Notes under the pieces: generated by a model
Told to the model about the DNA's origin: nothing
Seen by the model: the letters and a program-made list of their open reading frames with translations, nothing else
The model's database searches: none
Translations under genes and position numbers: made by a program
Origin: Dipteris shenzhenensis
Lineage: Eukaryota; Polypodiophyta; Polypodiopsida; Gleicheniales
DNA length: 64,000 bases
Reading direction: 5' to 3' (one strand)
Assembly: GCA_047967505.1 (NCBI GenBank)
Contig: CM106538.1
Shown: one piece after another, positions 10,383 through 22,448 of the stretch
How the letters are laid out: each line of letters opens with the position of its first letter
How positions within the stretch are numbered: the stretch's first letter is position 1

Positions 10383-12013
10383 CCTTTTCTAGATTATTTA
10401 TTCAAGAGTAAGATAGCTGAGAGATTATAACCTATTTTAAGTGAAAAATTTATTATAGTACATAGTACAAATATATGAGTCAAGGTTAGATCTAGTCTTA
10501 CTACTCAATGACATTATTAAATCTATCTAATTCTCAAGTTCATTATGGAAATATATCTAATCATTTCTAGGTTTCTTAGTTTATGGTTTTGTTTCAATTC
10601 GACAAATCTAGCATGACTATTCCAATGCTATTCAATCAATCCCAACCATTCTTACAAATTTCAATTTTTGAGAGGCAATCTAAAGCTATGGAAGAAACAA
10701 ATATTCATTGGTACAACTTTTTCTTTTTTGCTATGGTTGTAATATACTATGGGAGCTATACATAGGCATGTTTATTTATTTATTTATTTATTTTCGCAAT
10801 CTTGCTATCAAGGATTACCAATATTTTGAATTTAATCTGGGCGTATTTGATAACTTAGCCAACTTGTAGAAGAATTTCAAGTTCCAATGTGCTACAAAAT
10901 CTATTAAATGTGAAACTTATGTAAGCATGTGAACTTTAAATCCCACAATTTACTTTTCTTGAGATGTGGATACATTTTAGTATGGAAATAACAATCAAGT
11001 TATAAGTTACGTATTTTTGAGTTCAATTTATTGATGGAGGCATTAAAAGTATCTGACCACAATTTCAAAATTAATCTTTTTAATTATGTTAATAATTAGG
11101 GTCCCATATGATTATCTTTAGTTTCTATTGTTTATTTTTTGAATCCCTTATATCATTTATGAGGGATCAAATTTTTTTCACACATACCATATAACTATTC
11201 ATCTTTCCCTTCACCGAATTGTCTAAAAATTTATTATTCATGATGATATTTTAGTTTCTTTTCCATAATGGTTCTTAACAACATTGTGCACAATACACTA
11301 TAAATCTTCTTATTCTCAATGGTACCTCAAGTCTAGTACTTCCATGCTATGTAATATATTTAAGTATTTTATAATGCCTGCTTCGTCATCCTTTGTGAAA
11401 TGATACAAATTACATTAATGTCCTTGGTTAAACTAGAGAGTCCTATGTCCTTTATAGCTTTTAAATCTTATAATTTATTCTTCTTCTCATAATACTCTTA
11501 TATGATTTATTAGCATTGATCTTAATATTGTATGTCATACCTTCAAAATTAATTCCTTTAGTTATTTAAGGTTGATCTATTAACCTATACAATCTCTAGT
11601 TATCTTTTATTTCTATGAAAGATTATGTATGAAATAGTAATCATAATGGAAGGGAATAATGCATATCTTCACTTGTAATGGATAAGTGTTTGTCCTTTTG
11701 TTTCTTGGTTGCTATGTGATTTCAAATTCCATATTTGATTTGAATAAGACTGAGCTCCACTTTCTCCTTTGTTAAGAGAAGATTTTTAGAGCCACTTCAG
11801 ACCTTTGCTTGATCGAGAGTTGGAGTGGTGGTTTCTTCAAACTTTTGCAAGTTCCATGTGCGGGAAGCGCTTTGCTTTGAGAAGCCCTTTTGCAAAGGCC
11901 CTCTTTCTTTTAAAAAGCTCTCCATAGCGTGCGAATCCAAAGCTCCATCGATGGAGAAGACGACGGAATCCAGAAGATTCCGTCCGAATCTTGATAGATT
12001 CCAGTTTCCCACA

Positions 12014-12312
12014 GTGTGACACGTGGCCCATGCGCCACGTCCTCCAATCTGCCACGTGTCAATCTTATCTGCCACGTGTCAATCCTATCTGCCACATCAT
12101 CAGCCTATCCACACTGCCACGTCAGCATTGACACGTCAGCAATCCACGTCATCAGGCCACATCATCACCGACAGCCACATCACCACCGACTGCCATGTTA
12201 CCTGCCACGTCATCAGTGACACGTCATCAGCCACATCACCTACCACATCATCAATGACACATCATCAGCCACGTCACCTGCCACGTCATCAATGACATGT
12301 CATCAGCCACAA
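12014..12312 (+). repeat. Array of ACGT-core words (GCCACGTCATCA / GACACGTCA)
   Basis: About 300 bp are built almost entirely from variants of GCCACGTCATCAG, GACACGTCATCAG and GCCACATCATCA. Several carry G-box (CACGTG) or ABRE-like (ACGTGGC, on the other strand) cores. Known plant bZIP and bHLH factors bind such cores, so the array could act as an enhancer; equally it may be a simple minisatellite. The two overlapping threonine/histidine-rich frames across it are repeat artefacts. A related array in opposite orientation lies at 60741-61110. Confidence 0.8.
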
Positions 12313-13402
12313 GTACCTTTTTGGACATCCAATTTGTCCATTTTGTACCGCTTCTTGAAATATTCAGTGGAATAGATAAAGGTTCATGGATACACCTGAT
12401 TCCACGACCTTTCCTACTCAATGAATACTTATGCTACATATTTGCTTTTTTATCAAGCAATGTTTCTTAGCCTTGAGTTTTCCAAAAGTCATTTCTCATG
12501 ATGACATACTACCTCTTCTTGAATATGGATTTGTCCATTGTGATGCCTCGATTCCTTCTAAAATCTCCACGCTGTACGTGTGCTGGATTCTCAATGCTCA
12601 TTACCCGTGCAATGTTGGACAAGGACTTTAGTAAACAAGCTGAGGTTCCAACAAATTGCAGTGAAAGCACCTCCATTTTGCATGATATTGTTAATTAGAG
12701 GCATGATAAGATGGAATTGAGGATGATTATGGAGGTGAGTAAACTTTGCAAGGGAAGATTTAACAAGAATAAATACACGTCTAGTAATTGTAATATTTGT
12801 TACTCTCCCCAATGTGCTTTTATCAATGCTCATGTGCATTTTAATGCATTATGCATAGAGCGATGTGTTTCCCTCTAACTCCTCCAATGGTAACATTCCA
12901 TTCATTAGGACTTGCACTATCACATAGGCTTACTAAGACCCAACTTGGAATTATAAAACTATGACTGCCTTTAGGTGTTTCCTAATAATGTGTTAAGCAT
13001 ACCAATGTATGTTTCATTGCTAAAAGTCAATGCTTGGGACAAAGTCGCCCAAACTTGTTACTTATCAAGCTATTACAGATGCTTGAGGCATTCCCAATGA
13101 TCATGATTTGCTAGCATGGAGGTATAACTCCCATTGAATTGAAAAAGTAAAAGCACCAACCAAACATGTATCACAGATTGCTTAGGTAGATACTGCAGAT
13201 TTCATGACATATAGCAAGTAGCCTCTGTGCTAGTTAAAGAAATTGTCTCAATAGATATGCACAAATATCAATGGTGATTTATAAGATGTAAGAAGAGTCT
13301 TGTGGATGGGTGTGTAAAATATGATCCCTATTGGAGATATATTCATAATATCTTGCTCCATTTGTGACCCCAAAGGAGACCTACCTACTAACCTGCTAGC
13401 AA

Positions 13403-13618
13403 AAACATGCTTGTTCCTCTTTGGATTTAATGCAAACTGAGTATATTTAAAGTCCTTTTTTAATCAATGAAGTACTTATTTGCATGCACATTATATTGTG
13501 ATGATGTTAGTGCAAACATGCTTGTTCCTATTTGGATTTGATGCAAACTGAGTATATTTAAAGTCCTTTTTTAATCAATGAAGTACTTATTTGCACATTA
13601 TATTGTGATGATGTTCTT
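13403..13618. repeat. 111-bp tandem duplication
   Basis: AAACATGCTTGTTCCT at 13403 recurs at 13514, and both copies continue with GCAAACTGAGTATATTTAAA and AATGAAGTACTTATTTGCA. The near identity points to a recent event. Confidence 0.9.
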
Positions 13619-13977
13619 TGGAGTGCACAAGTTCAGGATAAGTTGTGATGTTGGGTGACTATCTCAAAGCTCACCCCATCCCTTTAAACATACAAATGAC
13701 TTAATGCATCTATAGCAAAAAAAAATAAAGGAACTCACAAGATAATTGGAGGGTGGGTAAACTTTGCAATCCACCCAAAAAATAATAGGAGTGATGAAGG
13801 AAATCACAACATAACATTAACCTATGACATGTCCATACATATTCACAACGTGTCTCCTTTCAATGTTGAACCACACCTTGCCCTCAAAGATTTTATTACC
13901 AAAAGGTATGATTTCATAATCATGATGAAAAAGGAAGAGGTGGGGAATTGCTTGTAGTAACAAGTGTATTTATTGTG

Positions 13978-14050
13978 GTAAAACTTGGTTCTTCACATAG
14001 CAAAAGGATGGCCAAAGTAAAATTTGGTTCTTCACATAGCAAAAGGATAA
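13978..14050. repeat. 39-bp tandem duplication
   Basis: GTAAAACTTGGTTCTTCACA at 13978 recurs with one change at 14017. Both copies end in TAGCAAAAGGAT. Confidence 0.85.
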
Positions 14051-16208
14051 ATTGATAATGATAGATGAGTGTAGCCTCCGATATGATGACAATAAGAATT
14101 GACAGAGCTTAAAAGTAGTTTTTACATAACGATTTCTAAAGCACAATCTAATGCCCCCTATTTTTAATAGCTCATGTTTTGGAAGAATTGACACATGAAA
14201 ATTGCAAATATTCAAACATTAGGAAAGTCTCTGCGTTAAAATGTTGGAAGAAAAAGTAAGCGACTTTTAATTTTAAATATGACATTGCGTCAAATGATCA
14301 TTGCATGTGTGCATGTTGAAACCATTGGCGATCATCTCTCAAGATTTTTCTCATTTTTCTCATGCTATGGGAATTAGATGTCTTTGATTAAATTATTATA
14401 GTGAGTGATAACTTCATTCATATGTTATCTCTAATCGGTGTTTACATTTGTAGATTGAAGATATTATGTCTATGAATGGCATTTGAGTTGGCCTTTTGAA
14501 ATAGTTTGTGCAACATGGCATTAAGGGAAGATTTCTTATCGACCAAATGAAGTATTATGTTACCTCTACAAGAAGAACACTACTATCGCAAAGATACACG
14601 AGTAAAAGATTTATGCAATACAAATTAAGGTAACATTGTGGTAGTAACTATTAAAGATGAATGACAAAGTGATCCCATTTGATGAATGGCTTCTTGACAT
14701 GGATGATGATGTTCACAAGTTGAAGGTCTAGTTGTACTCCAATATGAATATAGAGGATGCTTTCTAACAATTCAATCAAACACATTTTTATTGGCTTCAT
14801 TAGAGAGAGCATACATCTTGAGTAGTACTTACTATGAGAGGAATGACAATCATGCACAAAATCTAGAGAGATTGCAAAAAAATGGTAATCCAAATGAAGG
14901 AAGTTTTTAGTAAAACATCCAAGCTAATCTCTCTCTCCTTCTACTAGGAGAAACCCATCATAACAAGTCCCTACATGGTAAAATGGAGTCACACATATTC
15001 ACGAAAAATCATTTGTTATATGGATCCATTAACCTGTATCTGTCACGAAATCGATCCAATTACTATACAAAAACCAAATGAGAAATCTCCAACACACTAT
15101 TCTCATCTTAAGATTATGCTGACCTATTGACAAAATCAAAGATACATAAAGAATTTAAAGTGATCTATAAAGTACCAATCATGAAGTAAATATAAAATGA
15201 GCATGAGGTTATAATCCCATATTACTTCAAATAAATCCATATGCCCCATTTTTAGTAATACCTAGCCAAAATATGTGTGCTATAATGCATTTCTCCATGA
15301 GCATCTACTAACCAAGTATGAGAAGGTAAGATTGGTCTTTTTATGGCATAAGACATGGAGAATCTAGGATAAGAAATCACTTTTAGTGACATGGAATGTG
15401 ATTTTCTAGCCAAACCTTGGATATTGAAGGAGGGTTCTTAGGTACCATAGAAACTCATATTTAGGGCTTCTATTAGAAGAAAGATAGAACCACTAGTTGT
15501 GTATAGAATAGAATTCATGGTGAAATATAGACTTCTCTTCTCACCACACATATAGAGAGAAGTAGGTGGTTTGGGATTAATTCCAACTTCCACATGGTAA
15601 TTGGGGTTTCCCTCTCTTTGCCCTGCAATTTAGATTCATGAACAAGCATCATGACTGCTAAGGAAAAAGAGAAAGACAAAACAAGAGAGGTGTCAACCGT
15701 ATAGCGATTGGCATTGTAATGTATATGCATTAAAAGATGCAATAATAGAGATATGCACATTCATGGTCTTCAACACTTGTCTATTCTATTTCTCACAATT
15801 ATGTTAAAAAGCTTTACATCCCAGGGCTAGGCCTTTGAGTGAGAGAGAGACATCATCCATAAAGAGACCTATCTATACATATATAGAGATGAAATTGGAA
15901 TCTTTCCATTGGCTTCCATCAATATCTGCTGCCTAGTCCCTACTAGAGAAAGAGCAAGATCACGACAAGAGGGCATGCCCTTGTATAGATTTTAAGCCAT
16001 TGCTCCCTTCCCTTACTCATCATTAATCCACTTCCTCTCATGTATCCCCATGCCATCATCCTTATCCTGACATCCCCATGAACTCTTGACATGGTTGCAT
16101 ATTTTCATTACTAAGCCCTGCGGGGGCGGTCGTTGTCCATTGACAGTCATATAAAGGGTCCACCTTTTTGGCCTTAGAAATTCTTCTTTTAGTACATGGG
16201 TACATCCT

Positions 16209-17647
16209 TTGTCTTGCATCCTGGACTTCTTCCTTCATCTTTTTCCCTTTTCCCTTTGCCTTTTCCCCTTTTCGCTTTGCCTTTTCCCCTCTAATTCACC
16301 ATTTGACTTTTCAGTTCTAGAGTTTGTTTATTCCCTCGCTTTGTCTGTCATTCTAGGGTCTTTAGATTTCCTTTGCTTTTTTCTCCTTGGTCCTTTGGTG
16401 TAAACATGGATTTTCTTCAGTTGTTAACATTTACCCCCCATTTAAACTAATCAATGTCCTCATTGACTGCTTTGGGGCTCTTGCATACATGTGGTTTGAA
16501 GTTGCCTGTTTCTCCCCTCTATTATTGTTGGCATTCTTTTGGTTTATTACCCAATGTATTTCTTCATTGGTCCTTTCATGTAACATGGTTTTCCTTCTTC
16601 ATTTGGTCCTGGGTCTTCAGTCTTCCTTACCTTCTTGTGTCTTTTCATATGCTTTTGGTCCATCCTTTCAACTTTCAATCTTCTTGGTACCAACATTTTA
16701 CCCAGGAATATATTGTTTTGAAGTCACCGTTCATTCATCACACCTGGCTACCAGCCGTCATTCACTACCCTTCATTGCCCACCTTCTTTTAGTCTTGCAT
16801 GGAGAGATATGTTGCTTTAGCGCTTCCCCACTCGATTTCACAATCAACAATTTGCCCTTGCTCTTCAGTATTTGGCCACTCCTTTAGTTGTATTACTACC
16901 GTAGCTATGTTATGTCCATCATTTTCCTCTTCTCTCACTCCCAAATATTCATTCCCACCCTCTCTATTCATCTTGTCTATGCCTACTCCCAAAAATCACT
17001 TGCCTCTATTAAAGAAAAGCCCTGGGGCGCTAACTCAATATGTAATATGTTACTACCTTCGTCCAAAATCCAAGGTATGGGGCGACAAGGTCCATATATA
17101 ATATGCATGGCTTTCCTTTTTAAAAAACAAATATGCAAGGGAAAATATGAAAATTTCATGTCCCCCCTCCCACAAAATATAAGGTATATACCTTGAAAAA
17201 TATGCAAGGATTTAAGATTTGTTCATATTTTTCATAATATGTGAGGCCCAAGGGGGGGGTCTTTTGGATGAGGGAGGGTAAAATAAAAAATACACTACAA
17301 TATGAAAACCCATCTCCTTTCAAATTAATCTAACTTTTTCATGTGTTATCAAAATTTCAAGATGTAAAGACATATTTGAAACTCTTTTACTATAGAACAC
17401 AACCACATTAATTTGAATAATTTCTACTCATGGCATATTGTTAAATTCATCTCATACTCAAGATTTTGATAGGTTTTCTTTCTAAAGTGAGTTGGCACCC
17501 CAGGAGCAAAGCATTTGCCTACCCATCCCCAATAGGATTGCCAAATGTTAATTGGGCTTCTAATCTACATGTATCGGAAGGTAGAATCGAGATATGCACA
17601 TTGGCCACCTTCAAAACTTATCTTTTCTATGTACCACATTGGGTCAA
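16209..17647. other. Pyrimidine-rich non-coding stretch
   Basis: T/C-rich DNA with repeated TTTTCCCTTTTCGCTTTGCC-like words near 16240-16290 gives an open plus frame of 166 codons at 16387. It is rich in Leu, Phe, Ser and Pro as expected from composition, and no domain is visible. I do not consider it a gene. Confidence 0.5.
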
Positions 17648-17817
<170 letters not shown>

Positions 17818-18780
17818 ATGGAGGATATTCTAGAATTCCTTTGCTCCCTTTTGTGTGCTGCAGCTTATGTTACTTATCAGATTTCACCATAATAAATGGA
17901 ATTCCTATTATAGTATGAAATTGGGAGAAATGATAGGTGTGCAAGTAATTTAATCCTAAAAATTCCATATGGCTATCCTAAAGGCCATGCAACCAATTTA
18001 ATAAGCTATTCTATTTTGCAAAACATATAACAAGGATACAGCTACTGCTACAAAAAAGAAACAAGGGTTTGCATAAAAGGTATAATAATCTATTTATGAT
18101 ATTGAAAGGTGAATAAGAGTGTACGAGATTTTGAAAGAACAACCAAATCCAAAACAAAAGCACACTCCATAGAGCAACTACAAGAGCGCTACAGCTTGAT
18201 ATTTAGGCATCTAGCTATGAGGAATGAAAAGGAATTCTAGCTCATGGTTTAGCCAAGTGTCTACATTATAAACCTAAGTTAGATTTACACTAATCCAAGG
18301 GTTATGAAGTTTGGAAATTGCTTCCTTGGTTCCCAACTCGTTCTGAAACTTCTTGCCATAGATAAGCCCCTTTGAACAAGTTGGGAAGGAGGAGGAGGAT
18401 ATGGCAAAGGAAGGACATATTTGCTTCCCTATGCCATATCCTTCTCTCCTCTTGCCTTCCTCCCCTATCAAGCACCATATTAGCCTCTACCTCACCAAAG
18501 TTTCCAGCTCTTGTTATCAAAGCCACTAGCTATTAACCCTGTGGCAACAAGGGCTAGAAGTGCAGTCTAGGGCAACAACGATGAGAGCATTGTGTGTGTA
18601 GAGTAGCGGCAAATCTCTGCTTGTAATAGCTTGAGCCTAAAATATGGTATGATGAATCTTAAAGGATGAAGATAGCCAAAATACTTTCTAGAAAAGATCC
18701 TAGCATACTTGCAAAATCAAGATCTAGAGATAGAAAGACTAAATCTAGAGAGAAAAAGATTGAAAGTCTGCAATTTTTGA
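17818..18780. other. No recognisable gene
   Basis: Ordinary AT-leaning sequence with only short frames and no repeat structure that I can see. Confidence 0.45.
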
Positions 18781-18880
18781 GGTCCCCCACTTTGTATAGA
18801 GACCCAAAAGGGTCCCCCACTTTGTGTAGAGACTCAAAGGTCACCCCACTTTGTGTAGAGACCCAAAAGGTCCCCCCTAA
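18781..18880. repeat. Three-copy tandem repeat, about 30 bp
   Basis: GGTCCCCCACTTTGT(A/G)TAGAGAC, followed by CCAAAA or TCAAAG, is repeated three times in a row near 18781, 18809 and 18839. Confidence 0.85.
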
Positions 18881-18964
18881 AAGTGGAGGGACTCTTTTCC
18901 AAAAGGTCTCCTACAAAAGAGTTCCCACCATGGAGGTACCTACGGATTGTGTAGAGACAAACAT

Positions 18965-18973
18965 GTATAAATA
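18965..18973 (+). promoter_or_regulatory. TATA-box-like site, possible LTR promoter
   Basis: TATAAATAT is followed by TCTCAATAGAATGAAGCTCC, which has the look of the U3/R region of a plant LTR. It lies about 1 kb upstream of gypsy integrase sequence in the same orientation. No second copy was found, so the LTR reading is a guess. Confidence 0.25.
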
Positions 18974-19104
18974 TCTCTCAATAGAATGAAGCTCCCACTC
19001 TTTGGGTTCAGTGTTCAAGCTCACTATTGTGTTCATGTGATTGATCTCCATTGCGTCCATGCTCTCTTACACACTGTGTTCTAGCATGCTGCACTCCCTA
19101 CCCT

Positions 19105-19342
19105 TGTAGTCCGTCCTCCTTCCTCCTCCCTGCTTCCTTCATCCTCCTCCTTCCTTTGTCCTCCTCCTTCCTCCCTCCTTCCTCCTCCTCCTCCCTCCCT
19201 CCCTCCCTCCTCCTCCTCCTCCTCCTCCTCCTCCTCCTCCTCCCTCCTTCCTCCCTCCTCCTCCCTCCCTCCTCCTCCTCCTCCTCCTCCTCCTCCTCCT
19301 CCTTCGTCCCTCCTCCCTCCTCCCTTGTCCCTCCTCCTCAAC
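19105..19342. repeat. (TCC)n/(CCT)n polypyrimidine tract
   Basis: A nearly pure pyrimidine strand of about 240 bp, mainly TCC and TCCCTCC units. Such mirror-like homopurine-homopyrimidine tracts can form triplex DNA, which is known chemistry. Long Ser/Leu/Pro or Gly/Glu/Arg frames across it are artefacts. Confidence 0.9.
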
Positions 19343-19456
19343 CCTTACCCCTTGAATCCGTGAAGGAGACTAGCTCTCCATTCCTCAACCCTAGACTCCT
19401 CCTAAACCTTGCAACCCTCTCTGAACCTTGGAACTCCTGATGGCTCACAAGACAGC

Positions 19457-19580
19457 AGGCTTTGTGAATCTGGAGTCTACCACAGCTAAGTGGCCATGGG
19501 CAGCCTTGTGGGCCATCGAGGCTTTGTGAATCTGGAGTCTACCGCAGCTAAATCGCCATGGGTAGCCTGATGGCTAGCCA
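19457..19580. repeat. 62-bp tandem duplication
   Basis: GGCTTTGTGAATCTGGAGTC at 19458 recurs at 19520. Both copies continue with TACC(A/G)CAGCTAA and GCCATGGG. Confidence 0.85.
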
Positions 19581-19965
19581 TTGCAGCCCTACAGGGAGCT
19601 GCTCGATCACCTCCAGGCTGCTGTTGGGTGAGTTGAAGGTGGTCTTTGAAAGAAATTTGGCCTTAAGAGTTGCTGAAGAAGAAAAATTGCATGCTCTTAG
19701 AGGTAGAGCAGAGAAACTATACTCTCACAAAGAACCTGAGAGCTCTCTCTCATCTCCAAACAAAGAATGGACTCACAAAAGCTGAGAATAGAATGTGTTT
19801 CTCGTTGTAAACTCAAGAAATTACTCATGGCCAACACTTTGGCCAGATGCCTATGAATATGTCAAAATGATGTATGCCAATGGAATGCTAAACCACAACA
19901 TAAGGAATTCAATCCCCTCACAATAGTTATTGCACAGAAACCATTTAAAAAATGGGTATTTATTT

Positions 19966-20826
19966 TGTGGGTCCCATCCTTCTAGCAGCAAGGGGAACAC
20001 AGGCACGCTACATCATTGTGGCCACCACTGATTACTTTACCAAATGGGCTGAAGCTAAAGCAATTATAAAGGTAGATGCCAAAAGCACAACAAGGTTCTT
20101 ATACGAGAATGTGATCACTTGATTCATATGTCCCATTGAAATTGTGTCGATGGATAGAGGCACACATTTTGTCAATGCGGTTATCCAAGAACTCTTTTCT
20201 GGCTTTATGGTGATCCATAGAAAAAACACACCCTACTACCCCCAAGGGAATGGATAGGGCAAATCCACCAACAAAATATTATGTATTCTTCTCACCAAGG
20301 TAGTAGAACCAAAGCATTTTGATTGGGTAGAGAAACTAAATGCAGCCTTATGGGCATATTGAACCACACTCAAGGTCAGTTTAGGGAATACACCTTTTCA
20401 ATTAGTGTATGGCCTTGAAGCTTTGGTTTAGAATTTGTAATTCCAAGCCTACGCATAGCAGTATAAGAATGCATGGGAGATCATGCATCCCTTAAAAAAA
20501 GACTCTATCAATTAGAGAAGCATATAGAGCACAAATTAGTTGCCTACCATGCCATGACAATAGAAAAATGCAGAAGGAAGGCATGGTTTGACAAAAACCT
20601 TAAAGACAAAGACATCAAGGAAGGTGACCTAGTTTTGCTGTACAATACCAAAGTCCACAAGGGCAAACTCAAATTTCTAGTTCAAGGACCTTATAGAGTT
20701 AAAAAAATAAACCCCATCGGAGCTGTGCTGCTAGAAACATTGGATGGAGTCCAGTTCATAACAATAATAAACAAGAGCCAACTGAAGTGGTACTACATCA
20801 ACATGCAAGCCATCTCCCATAGTTAG
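19966..20826 (+). pseudogene. Gypsy integrase pseudogene
   Basis: The frame reads ARYIIVATTDYFTKWAEAKA, FLYENVIT, CPIEIVSMDRGTHFVN, TPYYPQGNG, STNKILCILLTKVVEPKHFD and TPFQLVYGLEAL. These are the successive motifs of the plant gypsy integrase core (DYFTKW, SDRGTHF, PYHPQANG.AE). The glutamate after the PQGNG block is not seen, and in-frame stops interrupt it at the TR.GCP and QANG.AE positions. An open 118-codon part (20473-20826) then gives the C-terminal region with KDIKEGDLVLLYNTK and KFLVQGPYRVKKI, matching the integrase C-terminal GDLVL and GPY.V motifs. Confidence 0.9.
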
Positions 20827-21424
20827 GACTAGATTGTATCACGAGCACTCACTAGCATATGTATGTATTAACACATATAGGTAGTTTCAACCATTTCAAC
20901 CTAGGGATCAGAGGTGATGACTGAGTCCTAGCTGCCCTATGATTTCCTTAGCAAATTAAGCATATAGGACCCCAAGAGATACTTGCTTTGGTCCACACAC
21001 ATGGCACCCTCATCACAAAAAGAGTAAATTGCATCAGCCACTCACAAAAGAAACAAGCACTCTTAGCACATGGCACTATATTGGCACTGTCACACTGGGA
21101 TGTGATTCATGTGTGAAAGGCCAAGGTAAAGACAATCCAATAAGATAGAAAAAAGGCCTACAATGCCATCGACAAAGCAACACCACGCCAAACGGCGAAC
21201 GAAAGATCCAGAATCACCAACCCAGAGGTCAACACCAAAACGACTATGGCTAGTGGCTTTGGACAATGATATTGATGAGAAAATAAATACAATATTCCAA
21301 GGAGATATGCCACATAAACAAAGGACCATAGAGTCAGGAGAAATCAAGGTAGAGCAATTGACTATGCACAATGTAGGTGCACAACCAACAAAGAGCTGGC
21401 AATAGATGAAACAATATAGCTTGT

Positions 21425-22290
21425 ATGGCCACGAGTCTCAACGTTCGCCATGTCCGCCCCGATGCATACAACTTCTTGCAGTCAAAGGGTCTAGGAAGTC
21501 TTTTTGAGAAGCTACAATCCTTCTTACTGACACCTGCTTTGACATAATATATTTGTCAATTCATCACATCATATAAAAGTAGAGAGTTGGAGAAAGATAA
21601 GTACGGCACAATAACATATAATGAAAAGCCCTTATAGATCTACCTCAGTAGATCCACTGTGCGGGAAGCTTTCTCATTCCTAGAGGCACAAGAAGAATAT
21701 CCAAAGAAACATTTGGATGCAAGATTCTTTGAGATTCAGGATTGTTTCCCACCTAACACAAAGTCACCAAGCGGGGGGATACACCATGATATGGTTCTGG
21801 ATCCCATAAGCAAAGAGCGGCTAAGTTTTTGGCTGACATTTTCAATCATACAAGAGTGAGAAAAAATTACATGTCAATAAAAACTCTTACACTCCTTTGC
21901 ATAACAAAACTAAGACTGGGCGCAACGCATATCCTTGCTGCTAACCAATTATGTATCCACTACACATTAAGGCAAAAGCTACATTGCCCATCTATTGGCC
22001 ATTATAATTGGGTTTGCAATACAGCAAGAGGAGGAACCCCTCTCAACACAAGATATAGAGGAATTTGAAACATTGATATTATAGATAGAATTGGAATTAG
22101 AGCCTCCACCTACTCTCAATGTGGATAACATGGATGGACGGCAATCTGAACAGATTTCAGAGAATGACAATCTGGAACTCTGCCAAAGAATCCTGCAACT
22201 CAGTTTAGTATTACTACCACAAAAGAAGGACTCATCATGGAAATCCAAGAGGAGACCATGACACACAATGACCTTGCAAGTGAGCTAAGC
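21425..22290 (+). pseudogene. Decayed unknown ORF, N-terminal part, downstream of gypsy integrase
   Basis: A plus-strand frame starting at an ATG at 21425 reads MATSLNVRHVRPDAYNFLQS, LGSLFEKLQSFLLTPALT, a stop, ELEKDKYGTITYNEKPL, a stop, and STVREAFSFLEAQEEYPKKH with LDARFFEIQDCFPP. The composition is that of a folded protein and the stops are few, so this was once coding. I do not recognise the family; plant retroelement-associated extra ORFs are one possibility. Just upstream (21163-21405) a Lys/Arg-rich open frame in another phase may be its N-terminal extension or an unrelated shadow. Confidence 0.5.
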
Positions 22291-22448
22291 AGCATGTCTT
22301 TTCAAGATTCGCAAGTCACCAACTTTGAGGACTCCATGACTCTAGAGTCACAATCCCCAATGTTTAATATAAGCAAGGCCATAACACATTACAGATCATA
22401 CAACGTCACAGCCAACAATTGCAACAATGGTCACAATGATATGCTACC

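Larger units (their letters stand above)
8521..12013. other. AT-rich non-coding stretch
   Basis: About 3.5 kb of AT-rich DNA with no frame longer than about 120 codons and no recognisable domain. It contains a C13 run (10176-10188), a (TTTA)n tract (10771-10794) and the duplications listed separately. The segment 11800-12010 is less AT-rich and leads into the ACGT-motif array. Confidence 0.5.
12313..16208. other. No recognisable gene
   Basis: AT-rich DNA with frames of at most about 90 codons. I cannot assign any of them to a family. Two local tandem duplications are listed separately. Confidence 0.5.

Noticed and set aside
16387-16887. 166-codon open frame
   Set aside because: Pyrimidine-rich composition explains its length and its Phe/Leu/Ser content; no motif, start context or neighbouring exon supports a gene.
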